Shown here: one piece after another, positions 26,170 through 34,186 of the stretch
How positions within the stretch are numbered: the first letter of the stretch is position 1
How the letters are laid out: the number at the start of each line of letters is the position of its first letter
NCBI GenBank assembly: GCA_003599275.1
Contig: QZJG01000051.1
Coordinates: 1 to 64,000, forward strand
Direction: 5' to 3'
DNA from: Nitrospiraceae bacterium
GTDB lineage: Bacteria > Nitrospirota > Thermodesulfovibrionia > UBA6902
DNA: 64,000 bases
Notes under the pieces: model-generated
Told to the model about the DNA's origin: nothing
What the model saw: only the letters and a program-made list of their open reading frames with translations
The model's database searches: none
Program-made: the position numbers and the translations under genes

Positions 26170-27564
26170 ATGTTCAGCAATAGCTTAATCACATATTCCC
26201 GTGAACGCGTGTGGATTTTAATACTCGCCGTATCACAGATAACTCTGGGTATCTTTTCTGCTGTTATGCCCCTGCAATATCTCCCTCTTGTGTTTAGCCC
26301 CCTTTTGTTAATAGCGATATATTACAGACCGCTTATCGGGTATCTCATACTCGTTTTTTTTCTGCCGAATTACGGGATAGACCTTTTCAAGATAGGGGGA
26401 CAAGCCGATGTCAGCTTGCTGGAACCGGCCGTATTTATAGCCTTCATAGGATTTGTCTTCTTTATTACAAAAGAAAGAAAATTAAACTTATCAATAACTG
26501 AAGTGGAATTTGCCATGTTCTTACTTTTCTTATGGGCGGCATTTTCCATCATCTGGACCCCTGTCCCGATAAGGGGAATTCAGCAGACCATTAAAATTTT
26601 AATCGGATTTTTCATATATTTCCTCTCAATAACCCTAATTAAGGACAGGCAAAATTTCAATGCCGTAGCCGGAGCATGGATAGTTATGGGGTTGGTTATT
26701 TCAATCCTCGGGGTTTACGAAACATTCACTACAGGCTTCCAGTCGGCGGCCTCCTACAGCTTTACATCCGGGTACGATAAAATACATAAAGATGTCCGTA
26801 CGACGGCAATGTTTGAAGGAGCGGACATGGTAGGGTTTCTGACATCGCTGGTAATCGTCCTTAATCTTACTTATCTTGTGTTTCTCCCCCGGGGGAAATG
26901 GAAGAACCTGCTGTTAATTATTCTTCCTCTCGCCTTATTTACTCTGATAACCGCAATGTCAAGGAAGAGTTTTGTGGCCTTGTTCGGCGCACTGATCTTC
27001 ATGCAATTTATGCTGAAGAAGAAATTTCTTAAAAAACTGTTCCCTGTCCTCCTTATCAGTTTCCTTGGCGGCATCGCTGCCATCCTGTATGCCGGGACAT
27101 ACGGTTTTTGGGAGGCCCTGTCTGAAAGAGTTATGTCGCTATTCATGCCGGTTGAAGAATCGATCAAATACAGGTTGATGGCATGGGCCGTAGGCGTTGA
27201 TATGTTTACTAACTCACCTTTAATCGGCAGAGGGTTGGGTTCTTTTTACCGGGAATCCCTGTTAGCAGGATCGCAACTTAATTTCCCTCATAATTTCTAT
27301 ATCTTCATACTCTCGGAATTAGGGCTGGTCGGCCTCTTTTTTCTGCTCTTCTGGTGGTTCCAGCTCGGTTCAAGCTTTGTAAGATTATTCAGAAATTGCA
27401 CAAATGATGAAACAAGGACAATAGCCGTCGGTCTGATAGCAGGACTTATCACAATCGCCCTGCATATGGCATTTCGCTCGTTTAGTCTCACGGACCCGAC
27501 TTTCTGGGGGTATATAGGATTGACCTCGGCTTTCCTGAAAATAAATTCCCGGAGGACAGGATAA
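26170..27564 (+). CDS. O-antigen ligase/polymerase-family membrane protein
   Basis: This 464-residue protein has about 12 hydrophobic helices and the Wzy_C-like region (AVGVDMFTNSPLIGRGLGSF followed by LNFPHNFYIFILSELGLVG). Such proteins polymerise undecaprenyl-linked repeat units or join them to an acceptor at the periplasmic face. It is the only candidate polymerase or ligase in the window, which suggests a Wzx/Wzy-type route. It sits 8 bases before the propeller protein. Confidence 0.88.
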   Translation: MFSNSLITYSRERVWILILAVSQITLGIFSAVMPLQYLPLVFSPLLLIAIYYRPLIGYLILVFFLPNYGIDLFKIGGQADVSLLEPAVFIAFIGFVFFITKERKLNLSITEVEFAMFLLFLWAAFSIIWTPVPIRGIQQTIKILIGFFIYFLSITLIKDRQNFNAVAGAWIVMGLVISILGVYETFTTGFQSAASYSFTSGYDKIHKDVRTTAMFEGADMVGFLTSLVIVLNLTYLVFLPRGKWKNLLLIILPLALFTLITAMSRKSFVALFGALIFMQFMLKKKFLKKLFPVLLISFLGGIAAILYAGTYGFWEALSERVMSLFMPVEESIKYRLMAWAVGVDMFTNSPLIGRGLGSFYRESLLAGSQLNFPHNFYIFILSELGLVGLFFLLFWWFQLGSSFVRLFRNCTNDETRTIAVGLIAGLITIALHMAFRSFSLTDPTFWGYIGLTSAFLKINSRRTG

Positions 27565-27571
27565 TACGGCC

Positions 27572-30457
27572 ATGAAAAAAACGACGTCTTTCGTAATAGC
27601 TTCAATATTTCTGATGTTATCATTCATTGAAACCCTGCCCGCAGCAGAAATTGATATAAACCAGGTCATATGGAAAACCGCTTACGGCAAACTTGAAGCA
27701 GGCGCCCGTGAAAGTTTGGTCCTGGGCGGAGCGGATGGCAATATTTATGTCCTTAATGACAAAGGAGAAGTGCTGCTGAAACGTAATCTCGACGGCATAC
27801 CTTCCGATATTGTTACTGCAAATATGGATGGCGCTCCAGGAGATGAAATCGCTGCTTCAGTTATGGACAAGGATGGTAATATCTATATGCTTGACGGCAA
27901 GTTGAATCCCGTTTGGAAATATAATGATGGTCAGACATTTTTTTCTGTAGGGGCAGGTGATATTAATAATGACGGCGAAATGGAGATTGTCGGGGGGACT
28001 TCATCCGGAAATATTTATGCCCTGAGCTGGAGAGGGGACCTCCTCTGGAAAAAAAATATTTCCGATAACTCTTCCATCAGTGCGGTCGCTGTCGGCAATA
28101 TCAGCAGTAATCAGGGTGACGAGATTGTGGTGGGCACGAGACAGGAAGGGATATATATCCTGGACGGTAAAGGCAGTATCCTGAAGCATATTAAGCCCGC
28201 GCTGGATGAAGGCGGCAAGAAACGTCACTACAGGATGCTCTGGATAAGGAATATACAAATAGATGATATTAACAACGACGGCAAGAAAGAGATCGTTATA
28301 GGAAGTCGTCCGTCAGGAATGGTGACAGTTTTAAATGGACAAGGCGAGCTCATCTGGAGGACCGAATTTCCGGACCTTGTAAACAGGTGGTCAAATTCTC
28401 AAATAAGTATCGGAAACCTCACCGGCGATGCCAACAAGGAAATTATCTGTCTTCTCCATGGTATTGTTTTAGGAGCAAAGATGAATACAACTCCCGTAGC
28501 AGTGCTTGATTCCCGGGGCAAAATCATTTCCAGAATTTTTCCGGAAACCGGTTATTTAAATATAAATACCTTTCCTTCTGAAAGCGGACATGACCGGGTC
28601 CTTTTGGGACCTTCTGCCCGGGACACAAAACTATATCTCACACAACTGAAAGATTTGTCAGGAGGCCTGACAGGAGCCGGCGTGAGTAAACCGGACGAGA
28701 TGACGGACAGATTATACGGCAAGGTAGCGGAACTACCTTCCAGCGCTGTTGATATGAAAGGTGAGAAGAAAAAAATACATGTGCTTCAGCATATTTCTTT
28801 CTCCGAAGGACCAGGAGAGATTGAGCGGCTTTATGGTTTTCTAAAATCAAGGGCCTCTGACAGACTGGTCTTTGAAATCATGATCGACGGGCTGAGAGAA
28901 AAAATGGGCGGGGACAAAGAGAAAGATGTGAAAGAAAAAGATGTAAAAGCGAAAGGCGTAAAAGAAAAAAATAGAAAAAAACAAGATAGAAAAGAGAAAA
29001 AACAATCTGTAAAAGGACACAAAAAGAAAGATAAACAAGAGGCAGAGGAAGAGCAGGAAGAGCAGGAAGAGGAAGATCTCACGGTCCCGGAGAGGTTCGA
29101 GGGAGGAAAGGCGTTCTCACAAAATGACATACTGGAATTTGTTGCTGAAATGGAGCAAAAAAATATTCCTTTTTATATCAGGGTCGCCAAAAACAATCAA
29201 CTCCATTTAAGACTGCAAACCGTTGAAAAGGTCCTTGTCGCCGCCCCACGTTCATGCAGGGGTTTTATCGTAAATGAGAGCAGCTATACCCGTAGAGGCT
29301 TTGATTCCTTTGTGACCTCAATGGAAAAAATAATGGAACTGCTGGCCAAACACGGCGAAAGAAAATTGATACTGGACCAGCATTTTGATTTCTGGTTTGA
29401 AATACCGTCAAATTATTCCATAGCGCAGAGGATGTTTAAGCCATCTTTCAAGAACGTTCTCATTCCGATGTATAAAACAAATCGCCCCCACATCCCGGAG
29501 TTGAATCTCGCCATGATTGTCGGTATGTGGAAAAGCGGCAGTTTTAACGAGTGGGGTTACAGCGCCCAGGATGACGTTTGGAAATGGGAGTCTATCTTTA
29601 TCAGCCGGCCTTCCGACGTGCTGTTGAGAATGGAAGTGCTTGCAGCGGGCCTGGGGGCAACGTATTTCAGGATTGAAGGAAACGGTGAATTCGTCAGGAA
29701 AGAAGGAAGAGATTTTGTGCTTGATTCGCAAAGCAAAAGACATCGTGATTTTTTTCATTCCATGGTAAGAAAAGGGGTCATCATCCCGGCTGATAATAGC
29801 GGTCAGGTCTTGACTTCACCCGTGCTTTTTCAAAAAAAGAATGGTTCCAAACAAATGCCAAAGGGATTGGAGACACACCATTCATACTGGATTAAAAAAT
29901 TTCAGCAGAAGGGTCTGTTCTCTTATGAGTTTCCCCTGAAGCACGTAAAGGATGATTATATTCCGGCAGCATGGACCGGAATGAAGTACTATTATGAAGG
30001 TCTTTTGCCCGAGACACCATATGGTTTCGTGTCCTTTGTCCCTGATTGGATCAATCCTCATCAGAGGTCGTGGGCCTCCGGGATTTTTACAACAAATGGT
30101 GAATCAATCATGGATAAGGAAGGGCATAAAATACCTGAGGGAAGGGAAAAGAGCGTGGTTTTGGAGTCATTGAAAAAGTTCAATACCATGCTTCCTTTTT
30201 CTGCCGAAAATGTAGTATTGACCATCAATAAACTTGACAGTGACAGCTATCTGCTTTATCTGATAGACCCTAATCAATTTAATGTGCACGATATCAGTAC
30301 CGTTTTAAAATTCAATCTAAAAGGTGCGGTTGTGAAAGTTGAGGATGTTATAGAACATAAATCCTTAGACATAACCAATTCCGGGGCTAATGTCACTGTC
30401 CCTTCAGGGCTGTTCAGGATATTAAAAGTGTCTTTAAGAAGCGAAAAGAAGAAATGA
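27572..30457 (+). CDS. Secreted beta-propeller protein with C-terminal catalytic-like module, GH150-like layout
   Basis: This is a 961-residue exported protein. The signal peptide (about residues 1-25) is followed by FG-GAP/VCBS-type propeller blades with DINNDGEMEIV and DINNDGKKEIV calcium-type loops. A Lys/Glu-rich low-complexity linker (about 446-506) leads to a C-terminal module of about 450 residues with LILDQHFDFWFEI and MIVGMWKSGSFNEWGYS. This order (propeller, linker, unknown catalytic module) and the length resemble lambda-carrageenases of GH150. That would make it a lyase or hydrolase acting on the exported polymer. The propeller is seen; the GH150 assignment is inference. A ribosome site (GGAGGACAGGA) precedes the ATG. 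Confidence 0.6.
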   Translation: MKKTTSFVIASIFLMLSFIETLPAAEIDINQVIWKTAYGKLEAGARESLVLGGADGNIYVLNDKGEVLLKRNLDGIPSDIVTANMDGAPGDEIAASVMDKDGNIYMLDGKLNPVWKYNDGQTFFSVGAGDINNDGEMEIVGGTSSGNIYALSWRGDLLWKKNISDNSSISAVAVGNISSNQGDEIVVGTRQEGIYILDGKGSILKHIKPALDEGGKKRHYRMLWIRNIQIDDINNDGKKEIVIGSRPSGMVTVLNGQGELIWRTEFPDLVNRWSNSQISIGNLTGDANKEIICLLHGIVLGAKMNTTPVAVLDSRGKIISRIFPETGYLNINTFPSESGHDRVLLGPSARDTKLYLTQLKDLSGGLTGAGVSKPDEMTDRLYGKVAELPSSAVDMKGEKKKIHVLQHISFSEGPGEIERLYGFLKSRASDRLVFEIMIDGLREKMGGDKEKDVKEKDVKAKGVKEKNRKKQDRKEKKQSVKGHKKKDKQEAEEEQEEQEEEDLTVPERFEGGKAFSQNDILEFVAEMEQKNIPFYIRVAKNNQLHLRLQTVEKVLVAAPRSCRGFIVNESSYTRRGFDSFVTSMEKIMELLAKHGERKLILDQHFDFWFEIPSNYSIAQRMFKPSFKNVLIPMYKTNRPHIPELNLAMIVGMWKSGSFNEWGYSAQDDVWKWESIFISRPSDVLLRMEVLAAGLGATYFRIEGNGEFVRKEGRDFVLDSQSKRHRDFFHSMVRKGVIIPADNSGQVLTSPVLFQKKNGSKQMPKGLETHHSYWIKKFQQKGLFSYEFPLKHVKDDYIPAAWTGMKYYYEGLLPETPYGFVSFVPDWINPHQRSWASGIFTTNGESIMDKEGHKIPEGREKSVVLESLKKFNTMLPFSAENVVLTINKLDSDSYLLYLIDPNQFNVHDISTVLKFNLKGAVVKVEDVIEHKSLDITNSGANVTVPSGLFRILKVSLRSEKKK

Positions 30458-30571
30458 AAGTTGTTTACTGGAACTCATATAATTGTCGGCATTTCTTACA
30501 TTGTTAAAATAGTTGCCAATTATTTATAAATCAATAAATTCATTGTCCTTAATAATCTTGAAGTTACAATT

Positions 30572-30587
30572 TGGCATTGAATTTGCA
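30572..30587 (+). promoter_or_regulatory. Sigma-54 promoter for the subtilisin gene
   Basis: TGGCATTGAATTTGCA matches the -24 TGGCA and -12 TTGCA elements, with exactly 10 bases between GG and GC. It lies 89 bases before the start codon in the 219-base spacer after the propeller gene. Confidence 0.85.
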
Positions 30588-30676
30588 GTTATAAATATTG
30601 TATACGAACCTGAATTTTCGAATTGATTCGCTTCAGCGAATAGATAATCAGTACAAATCAAGAAAGGAGATTTATC

Positions 30677-31996
30677 ATGAAGAAGTTTGCAATTGTTGTT
30701 TCTCTGTTTCTGTTCTCGGTTTTTTGCGTTTCAGCAACAGTCGTTGCACAGGGCAATATTATGACCGATCAAAACGGCAGGCAGTATGTTGACGGAGAGG
30801 TTATTGTAAAACCTGTATCCTCTGTCGATATTGATAAAGTTGTTAAATCCAGGACCCGTATGGGAAGCCATGTAATTCGCAAGTCTCACAATAGCGGCAT
30901 CGTTCATGTAAAACTTTCCACCGACCTCTCAGTTAAAGAAGCTGTCGATAATTATACGAAGAGCGGGCTTGTGGAATTTGCAGAGCCAAATTATGTTTAC
31001 CATACCGATGTCATACCGGACGATACAAGGTTCGGCGAGCTATGGGGGCTTAACAATACAGGTGCTGGAAGCTGTAAAAACGACGCCGACATCGACGCTC
31101 CTGAGGCATGGGATTTTGTTACAGGATCGAGCAATTTCATAATAATGGTTATTGACACCGGAATGGATTATACCCATCCGGACTTACAGGCAAACAGATG
31201 GGTCAATACCATTGAGAAAAACGGCGTAGCCGGAATCGATGATGACGGCAACGGTTATGTGGATGACATTTACGGTATCGATACAGTCAATCACGATAGC
31301 AACCCGATGGATGATAATGGTCACGGGACACATGTTTCAGGCACGATCGGAGCGATTGGAAACAACGGCAATGGCGTTGTCGGAGTAATGTGGGACGCTA
31401 CAATCATGCCGTGCAAGTTTTTAAATTCCGGCGGCTCAGGCTCTACTTCCGGTGCGATTGAATGTCTGGATTATGCAGTTGATATGAAAATGAACCACGG
31501 ACACGATATCAGGCTCACAAGCAATAGCTGGGGGGGCGGAGGGTTCTCCAATGCGCTGCAGAGCGCCATTAACGCATCCAAACAGCAGGGCATGCTCTTT
31601 ATAGCCGCTGCCGGCAATGATCATATGGACACTGACATTACACCTCATTATCCCTCATCATACACCGTTGCGAATATCATATCTGTGGCGTCAACAGACT
31701 GTAACGACAACCTGTCATCATTTTCCAACTGGGGTTTAACATCAGTAGATGTGGCAGCGCCGGGCTCCGCCATATTAAGCACAGTTCCCGGCGGCGGTTA
31801 CGCAACTTATAGCGGTACATCTATGGCTACTCCCCATGTGTCCGGACTCGCAGGCCTTATCTGGGCAAAACATCCTGACTGGCCATGGAAGAGAGTAAGA
31901 AACAAGATACTGAATAAGGTCGATTCGCTTTCTTCTCTTTCAGGCAAAATTGCTACTGGAGGCAGGATCAATGCCAAAAAGGCAGTGAAAAAATAA
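30677..31996 (+). CDS. Secreted S8-family subtilisin-like serine protease
   Basis: This is a 439-residue protease. The signal peptide (about residues 1-26) leads into an I9-type inhibitor propeptide (EVIVKPVSSVDIDKVVKSR through LVEFAEPNY) and then the peptidase domain. The catalytic triad is visible: Asp in MVIDTGMDYTHPD, His in NGHGTHVSGT and Ser in SGTSMATPHVSG. Secreted subtilisins in polysaccharide loci may process surface proteins or help disperse matrix. The ribosome site (AAGGAG) and sigma-54 promoter just upstream show regulated expression. It is followed by a strong terminator, so it may be a single-gene unit. Confidence 0.95.
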   Translation: MKKFAIVVSLFLFSVFCVSATVVAQGNIMTDQNGRQYVDGEVIVKPVSSVDIDKVVKSRTRMGSHVIRKSHNSGIVHVKLSTDLSVKEAVDNYTKSGLVEFAEPNYVYHTDVIPDDTRFGELWGLNNTGAGSCKNDADIDAPEAWDFVTGSSNFIIMVIDTGMDYTHPDLQANRWVNTIEKNGVAGIDDDGNGYVDDIYGIDTVNHDSNPMDDNGHGTHVSGTIGAIGNNGNGVVGVMWDATIMPCKFLNSGGSGSTSGAIECLDYAVDMKMNHGHDIRLTSNSWGGGGFSNALQSAINASKQQGMLFIAAAGNDHMDTDITPHYPSSYTVANIISVASTDCNDNLSSFSNWGLTSVDVAAPGSAILSTVPGGGYATYSGTSMATPHVSGLAGLIWAKHPDWPWKRVRNKILNKVDSLSSLSGKIATGGRINAKKAVKK

Positions 31997-32006
31997 CAGG
32001 AAAGTC

Positions 32007-32048
32007 AAGAAGCCCCGAACTTGAATGTTCGGGGCTTCTTGGTTATTT
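32007..32048 (+). terminator. Hairpin terminator after the subtilisin gene
   Basis: A perfect 14-base stem, AAGAAGCCCCGAAC and GTTCGGGGCTTCTT, with a 6-base loop. The T-run after it is short (GGTTATTTAAAA), so termination may be partial. Confidence 0.7.
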
Positions 32049-32055
32049 AAAAAAT

Positions 32056-32646
32056 ATGAGACAAATAACATTTCCAATTTTGGGTTTTTTAGTAGTTATG
32101 CTTTCAGGCTTCAATCTTCAAGCCGTTGAAGTTACCAAGAATAAAGTTGACAATATCACCAATTCTTCAGGCATTACCGATAATAGCTCACCGGAGAACA
32201 TGATAAAGCCGTACATAGAGGGCGCACATACTAAAATTGAAGAAGGGACAGTCGAGGTGATCTATAGAGAGGAATCGGATGGTGTGGTTACGTTAACAAA
32301 AAAATACATCAGGAAAGATGATGGGACCCCCATTGAAACACTGCTAAGTCAGTTACAGAAAGACACGGACACGAATGTCAGAGAAGGGGCGGCAGAGATA
32401 CTGGGACAGAGAGGCGGGAAAGAGGCTGTAGGGCCGCTTATAAATGCTTTACAGGACAGTGATGATTTTGTCAAAGAGGCGGCCGCAGATGCGCTGGCAA
32501 AGATAGGTGATAAGAAAGCTGTTATTCCCCTTGAGGAGGCAGTTGAAAGTGCTGATGACGAAGACCTTAAAGCGAGTATTGCTGCAGCACTGAATATCTT
32601 AAAGGGAAAGGAGGTGAAAAAGCAAAGAACAAGGCTGTTCAATTGA
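32056..32646 (+). CDS. Secreted HEAT-repeat protein
   Basis: This is a 196-residue protein with a signal peptide (residues 1-22, ending ...NLQA) and about two to three HEAT/PBS-lyase repeats at the C terminus (TNVREGAAEILGQ, DDFVKEAAADALAKIGDKKA). The N-terminal 90 residues contain VEVIYREESDGVVTLTKKYI, which I do not recognise. No ribosome site is evident before the ATG. It lies 60 bases downstream of the subtilisin stop. The function is unknown; it is probably a periplasmic binding or scaffold protein. Confidence 0.7.
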   Translation: MRQITFPILGFLVVMLSGFNLQAVEVTKNKVDNITNSSGITDNSSPENMIKPYIEGAHTKIEEGTVEVIYREESDGVVTLTKKYIRKDDGTPIETLLSQLQKDTDTNVREGAAEILGQRGGKEAVGPLINALQDSDDFVKEAAADALAKIGDKKAVIPLEEAVESADDEDLKASIAAALNILKGKEVKKQRTRLFN

Positions 32647-32671
32647 ATTTTTAAAAAAATAGGGAGGAAAA

Positions 32672-33163
32672 ATGAAAAGAATACTATTTATGTTAATCGG
32701 TTTAGTTATTGCCCTTTCGCCTGTTTTGACACATGCGGCAGACATTACAGGGGCAGAAGTTCCGGGAACATCCGAGCAGACAGATATAAGCACTAATGGC
32801 GGTGAGTTTTGTGCACAATTTGATTATTCAGAAGGCTACAACTTCATTCTTGAAGTAAATAGTGGCGGCACAGGACATACACTTGGGTCATGGTGCCAGG
32901 ATTGGGCCCCGACAGGAAGCGTAACTGTTAAGGACAAGACAGCAAAAGACAAGAGGATCGTTAACTTTGACCTGAGCGGAACAGTCCCGTCAGACGGTTG
33001 CTGCGATTCTGTCCATACATATGGTAAATATATATACAAACTCAGCACCGATACACTGAAGAAGGCCGTAGTTTCCTGGGCGTATCCCAGTACTGACTGT
33101 GCTTCCGGCCCATATGACTTTGTCGGAAAAACCAAGCTGGGTCAGGTGAGTGACTGTCGTTAG
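32672..33163 (+). CDS. Small secreted cysteine-rich protein of unknown function
   Basis: This is a 163-residue protein with a clear signal peptide (cut after LTHA-A, about residue 23) and six cysteines in the mature part, which suggests disulfides outside the cytosol. I do not recognise the fold. Motifs such as GGTGHTLGSWCQDW and SDGCCDSVHTYG are striking. It follows the HEAT protein gene after 25 bases, with GGGAGG before the ATG, and ends at the next terminator. A surface or matrix role is inferred from context only. Confidence 0.55.
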   Translation: MKRILFMLIGLVIALSPVLTHAADITGAEVPGTSEQTDISTNGGEFCAQFDYSEGYNFILEVNSGGTGHTLGSWCQDWAPTGSVTVKDKTAKDKRIVNFDLSGTVPSDGCCDSVHTYGKYIYKLSTDTLKKAVVSWAYPSTDCASGPYDFVGKTKLGQVSDCR

Positions 33164-33183
33164 TGTTCTAAGTAATTCAACAA

Positions 33184-33230
33184 GGCAAAGGGTCTCGTAA
33201 TTTTTGAAACGAGGTCCTTTGCCTTTCATT
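33184..33230 (+). terminator. Hairpin terminator after the cysteine-rich protein gene
   Basis: GGCAAAGGGTCTCG (33184-33197) pairs with CGAGGTCCTTTGCC (33210-33223) with two mismatches, followed by TTTCATTTT. It cuts into the 5' end of the longest frame of the next gene, which argues for a later start there. Confidence 0.6.
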
Positions 33231-33251
33231 TTAATGCAAGGAGAGATTCAC

Positions 33252-34133
33252 TTGTTATCTTATTCTGCCATGAGATTTGGAATTGCAATAGGGGCACTAA
33301 TGTTCTCAATGCTTTTTACAGGCGGAACGTATGCTGTGCAGAAAAGCCCGAACACCTCTTTAGTGAACGCTGATACACGTTCAGAGAGCACACATATTAT
33401 GGTTGACAATAATCTGGTAACCGCCGTGATCCGGGATGAAAAAGTACAGGACATAGTCAGTTTGTTGGGCGAAAAGTCGGGCGTTGAAGTAAAAATTTTC
33501 CGGGAGATTGAAGGGAAAATAACCGTCAACCTGAAGAAAACACCTATCGAAGAAGCGTTTCAGCAACTACTCAATAATACGGCGGATTATGTGCTGATTT
33601 ATTCCGGTGCAACAGGCGCCGATCAGGCGATAAAACATTATCCGAGACTCAGCAAGATACTGGTTTTCCCGAAAAATGACTCGGGCGCCAATCAAAACGG
33701 TTCAACAGCCATCAGCGCCGCCTCAGGGACCGCCACTTCATCCGTCAGTAATAGGTCCGCTGCAGGTGGTGATATTACAAATCCACTTAATGATCCCGAC
33801 CCCGAAGTCCGTATTGCTACAATAGAAGCCTTTGGGGAATTGAAAGATGAACGCGCTGTCAGCTATCTTACAAATGCCCTTAAGGATGAAAATGAGGACG
33901 TCAGGGAAAGCGCTGTCGATTCACTTGCAGCGATAGGTAATTCCGCCGCAGTTGAATCGATAATGGGGGCGCTTGATGACGATGCCCCTGAAATACGTGA
34001 AACCGCCGTTGATGCCCTGGCTGCTATCGGTGACAAGCGTGCGATAAAAAGGCTGGAAGGTCTTCTGAATGATCCGGATGAAGATGTGAGAGAGAGCGTA
34101 ATGTTGGCGCTGAAAAGGTTGAAACAGAAATAA
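33252..34133 (+). CDS. Secreted STN-like plus HEAT-repeat protein
   Basis: The frame is open from 33204, but that part lies inside the terminator. I chose the TTG at 33252, six bases after AAGGAGAG, which gives a signal peptide of about 30 residues. About residues 60-120 resemble the STN (secretin/TonB short N-terminal) domain: VQDIVSLLGEKSGVEVKI, EGKITVNLKKTPIEEAFQQL. The rest is a Ser/Ala-rich linker and three or four HEAT repeats (DPEVRIATIEAFGELKDERA, DEDVRESVMLALKRL). STN domains are found in outer-membrane assemblies. The combination suggests a periplasmic adaptor to an outer-membrane pore. The partner is unknown. Confidence 0.65.
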   Translation: MLSYSAMRFGIAIGALMFSMLFTGGTYAVQKSPNTSLVNADTRSESTHIMVDNNLVTAVIRDEKVQDIVSLLGEKSGVEVKIFREIEGKITVNLKKTPIEEAFQQLLNNTADYVLIYSGATGADQAIKHYPRLSKILVFPKNDSGANQNGSTAISAASGTATSSVSNRSAAGGDITNPLNDPDPEVRIATIEAFGELKDERAVSYLTNALKDENEDVRESAVDSLAAIGNSAAVESIMGALDDDAPEIRETAVDALAAIGDKRAIKRLEGLLNDPDEDVRESVMLALKRLKQK

Positions 34134-34186
34134 TTAACGGGTATAATTAAAGCCGGATCATGTTAAGAATTTTCAGCAATTAGGGC

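Noticed and set aside
28831-29130. Long minus-strand frame opposite the Lys/Glu linker, rich in Phe and Ser
   Set aside because: It is a shadow of the low-complexity AAAG/GAAG-rich coding strand.
33204-33251. Longest start (TTG at 33204) of the STN-HEAT protein
   Set aside because: It lies inside a terminator hairpin of the previous gene; TTG at 33252 follows AAGGAGAG and begins a proper signal peptide.
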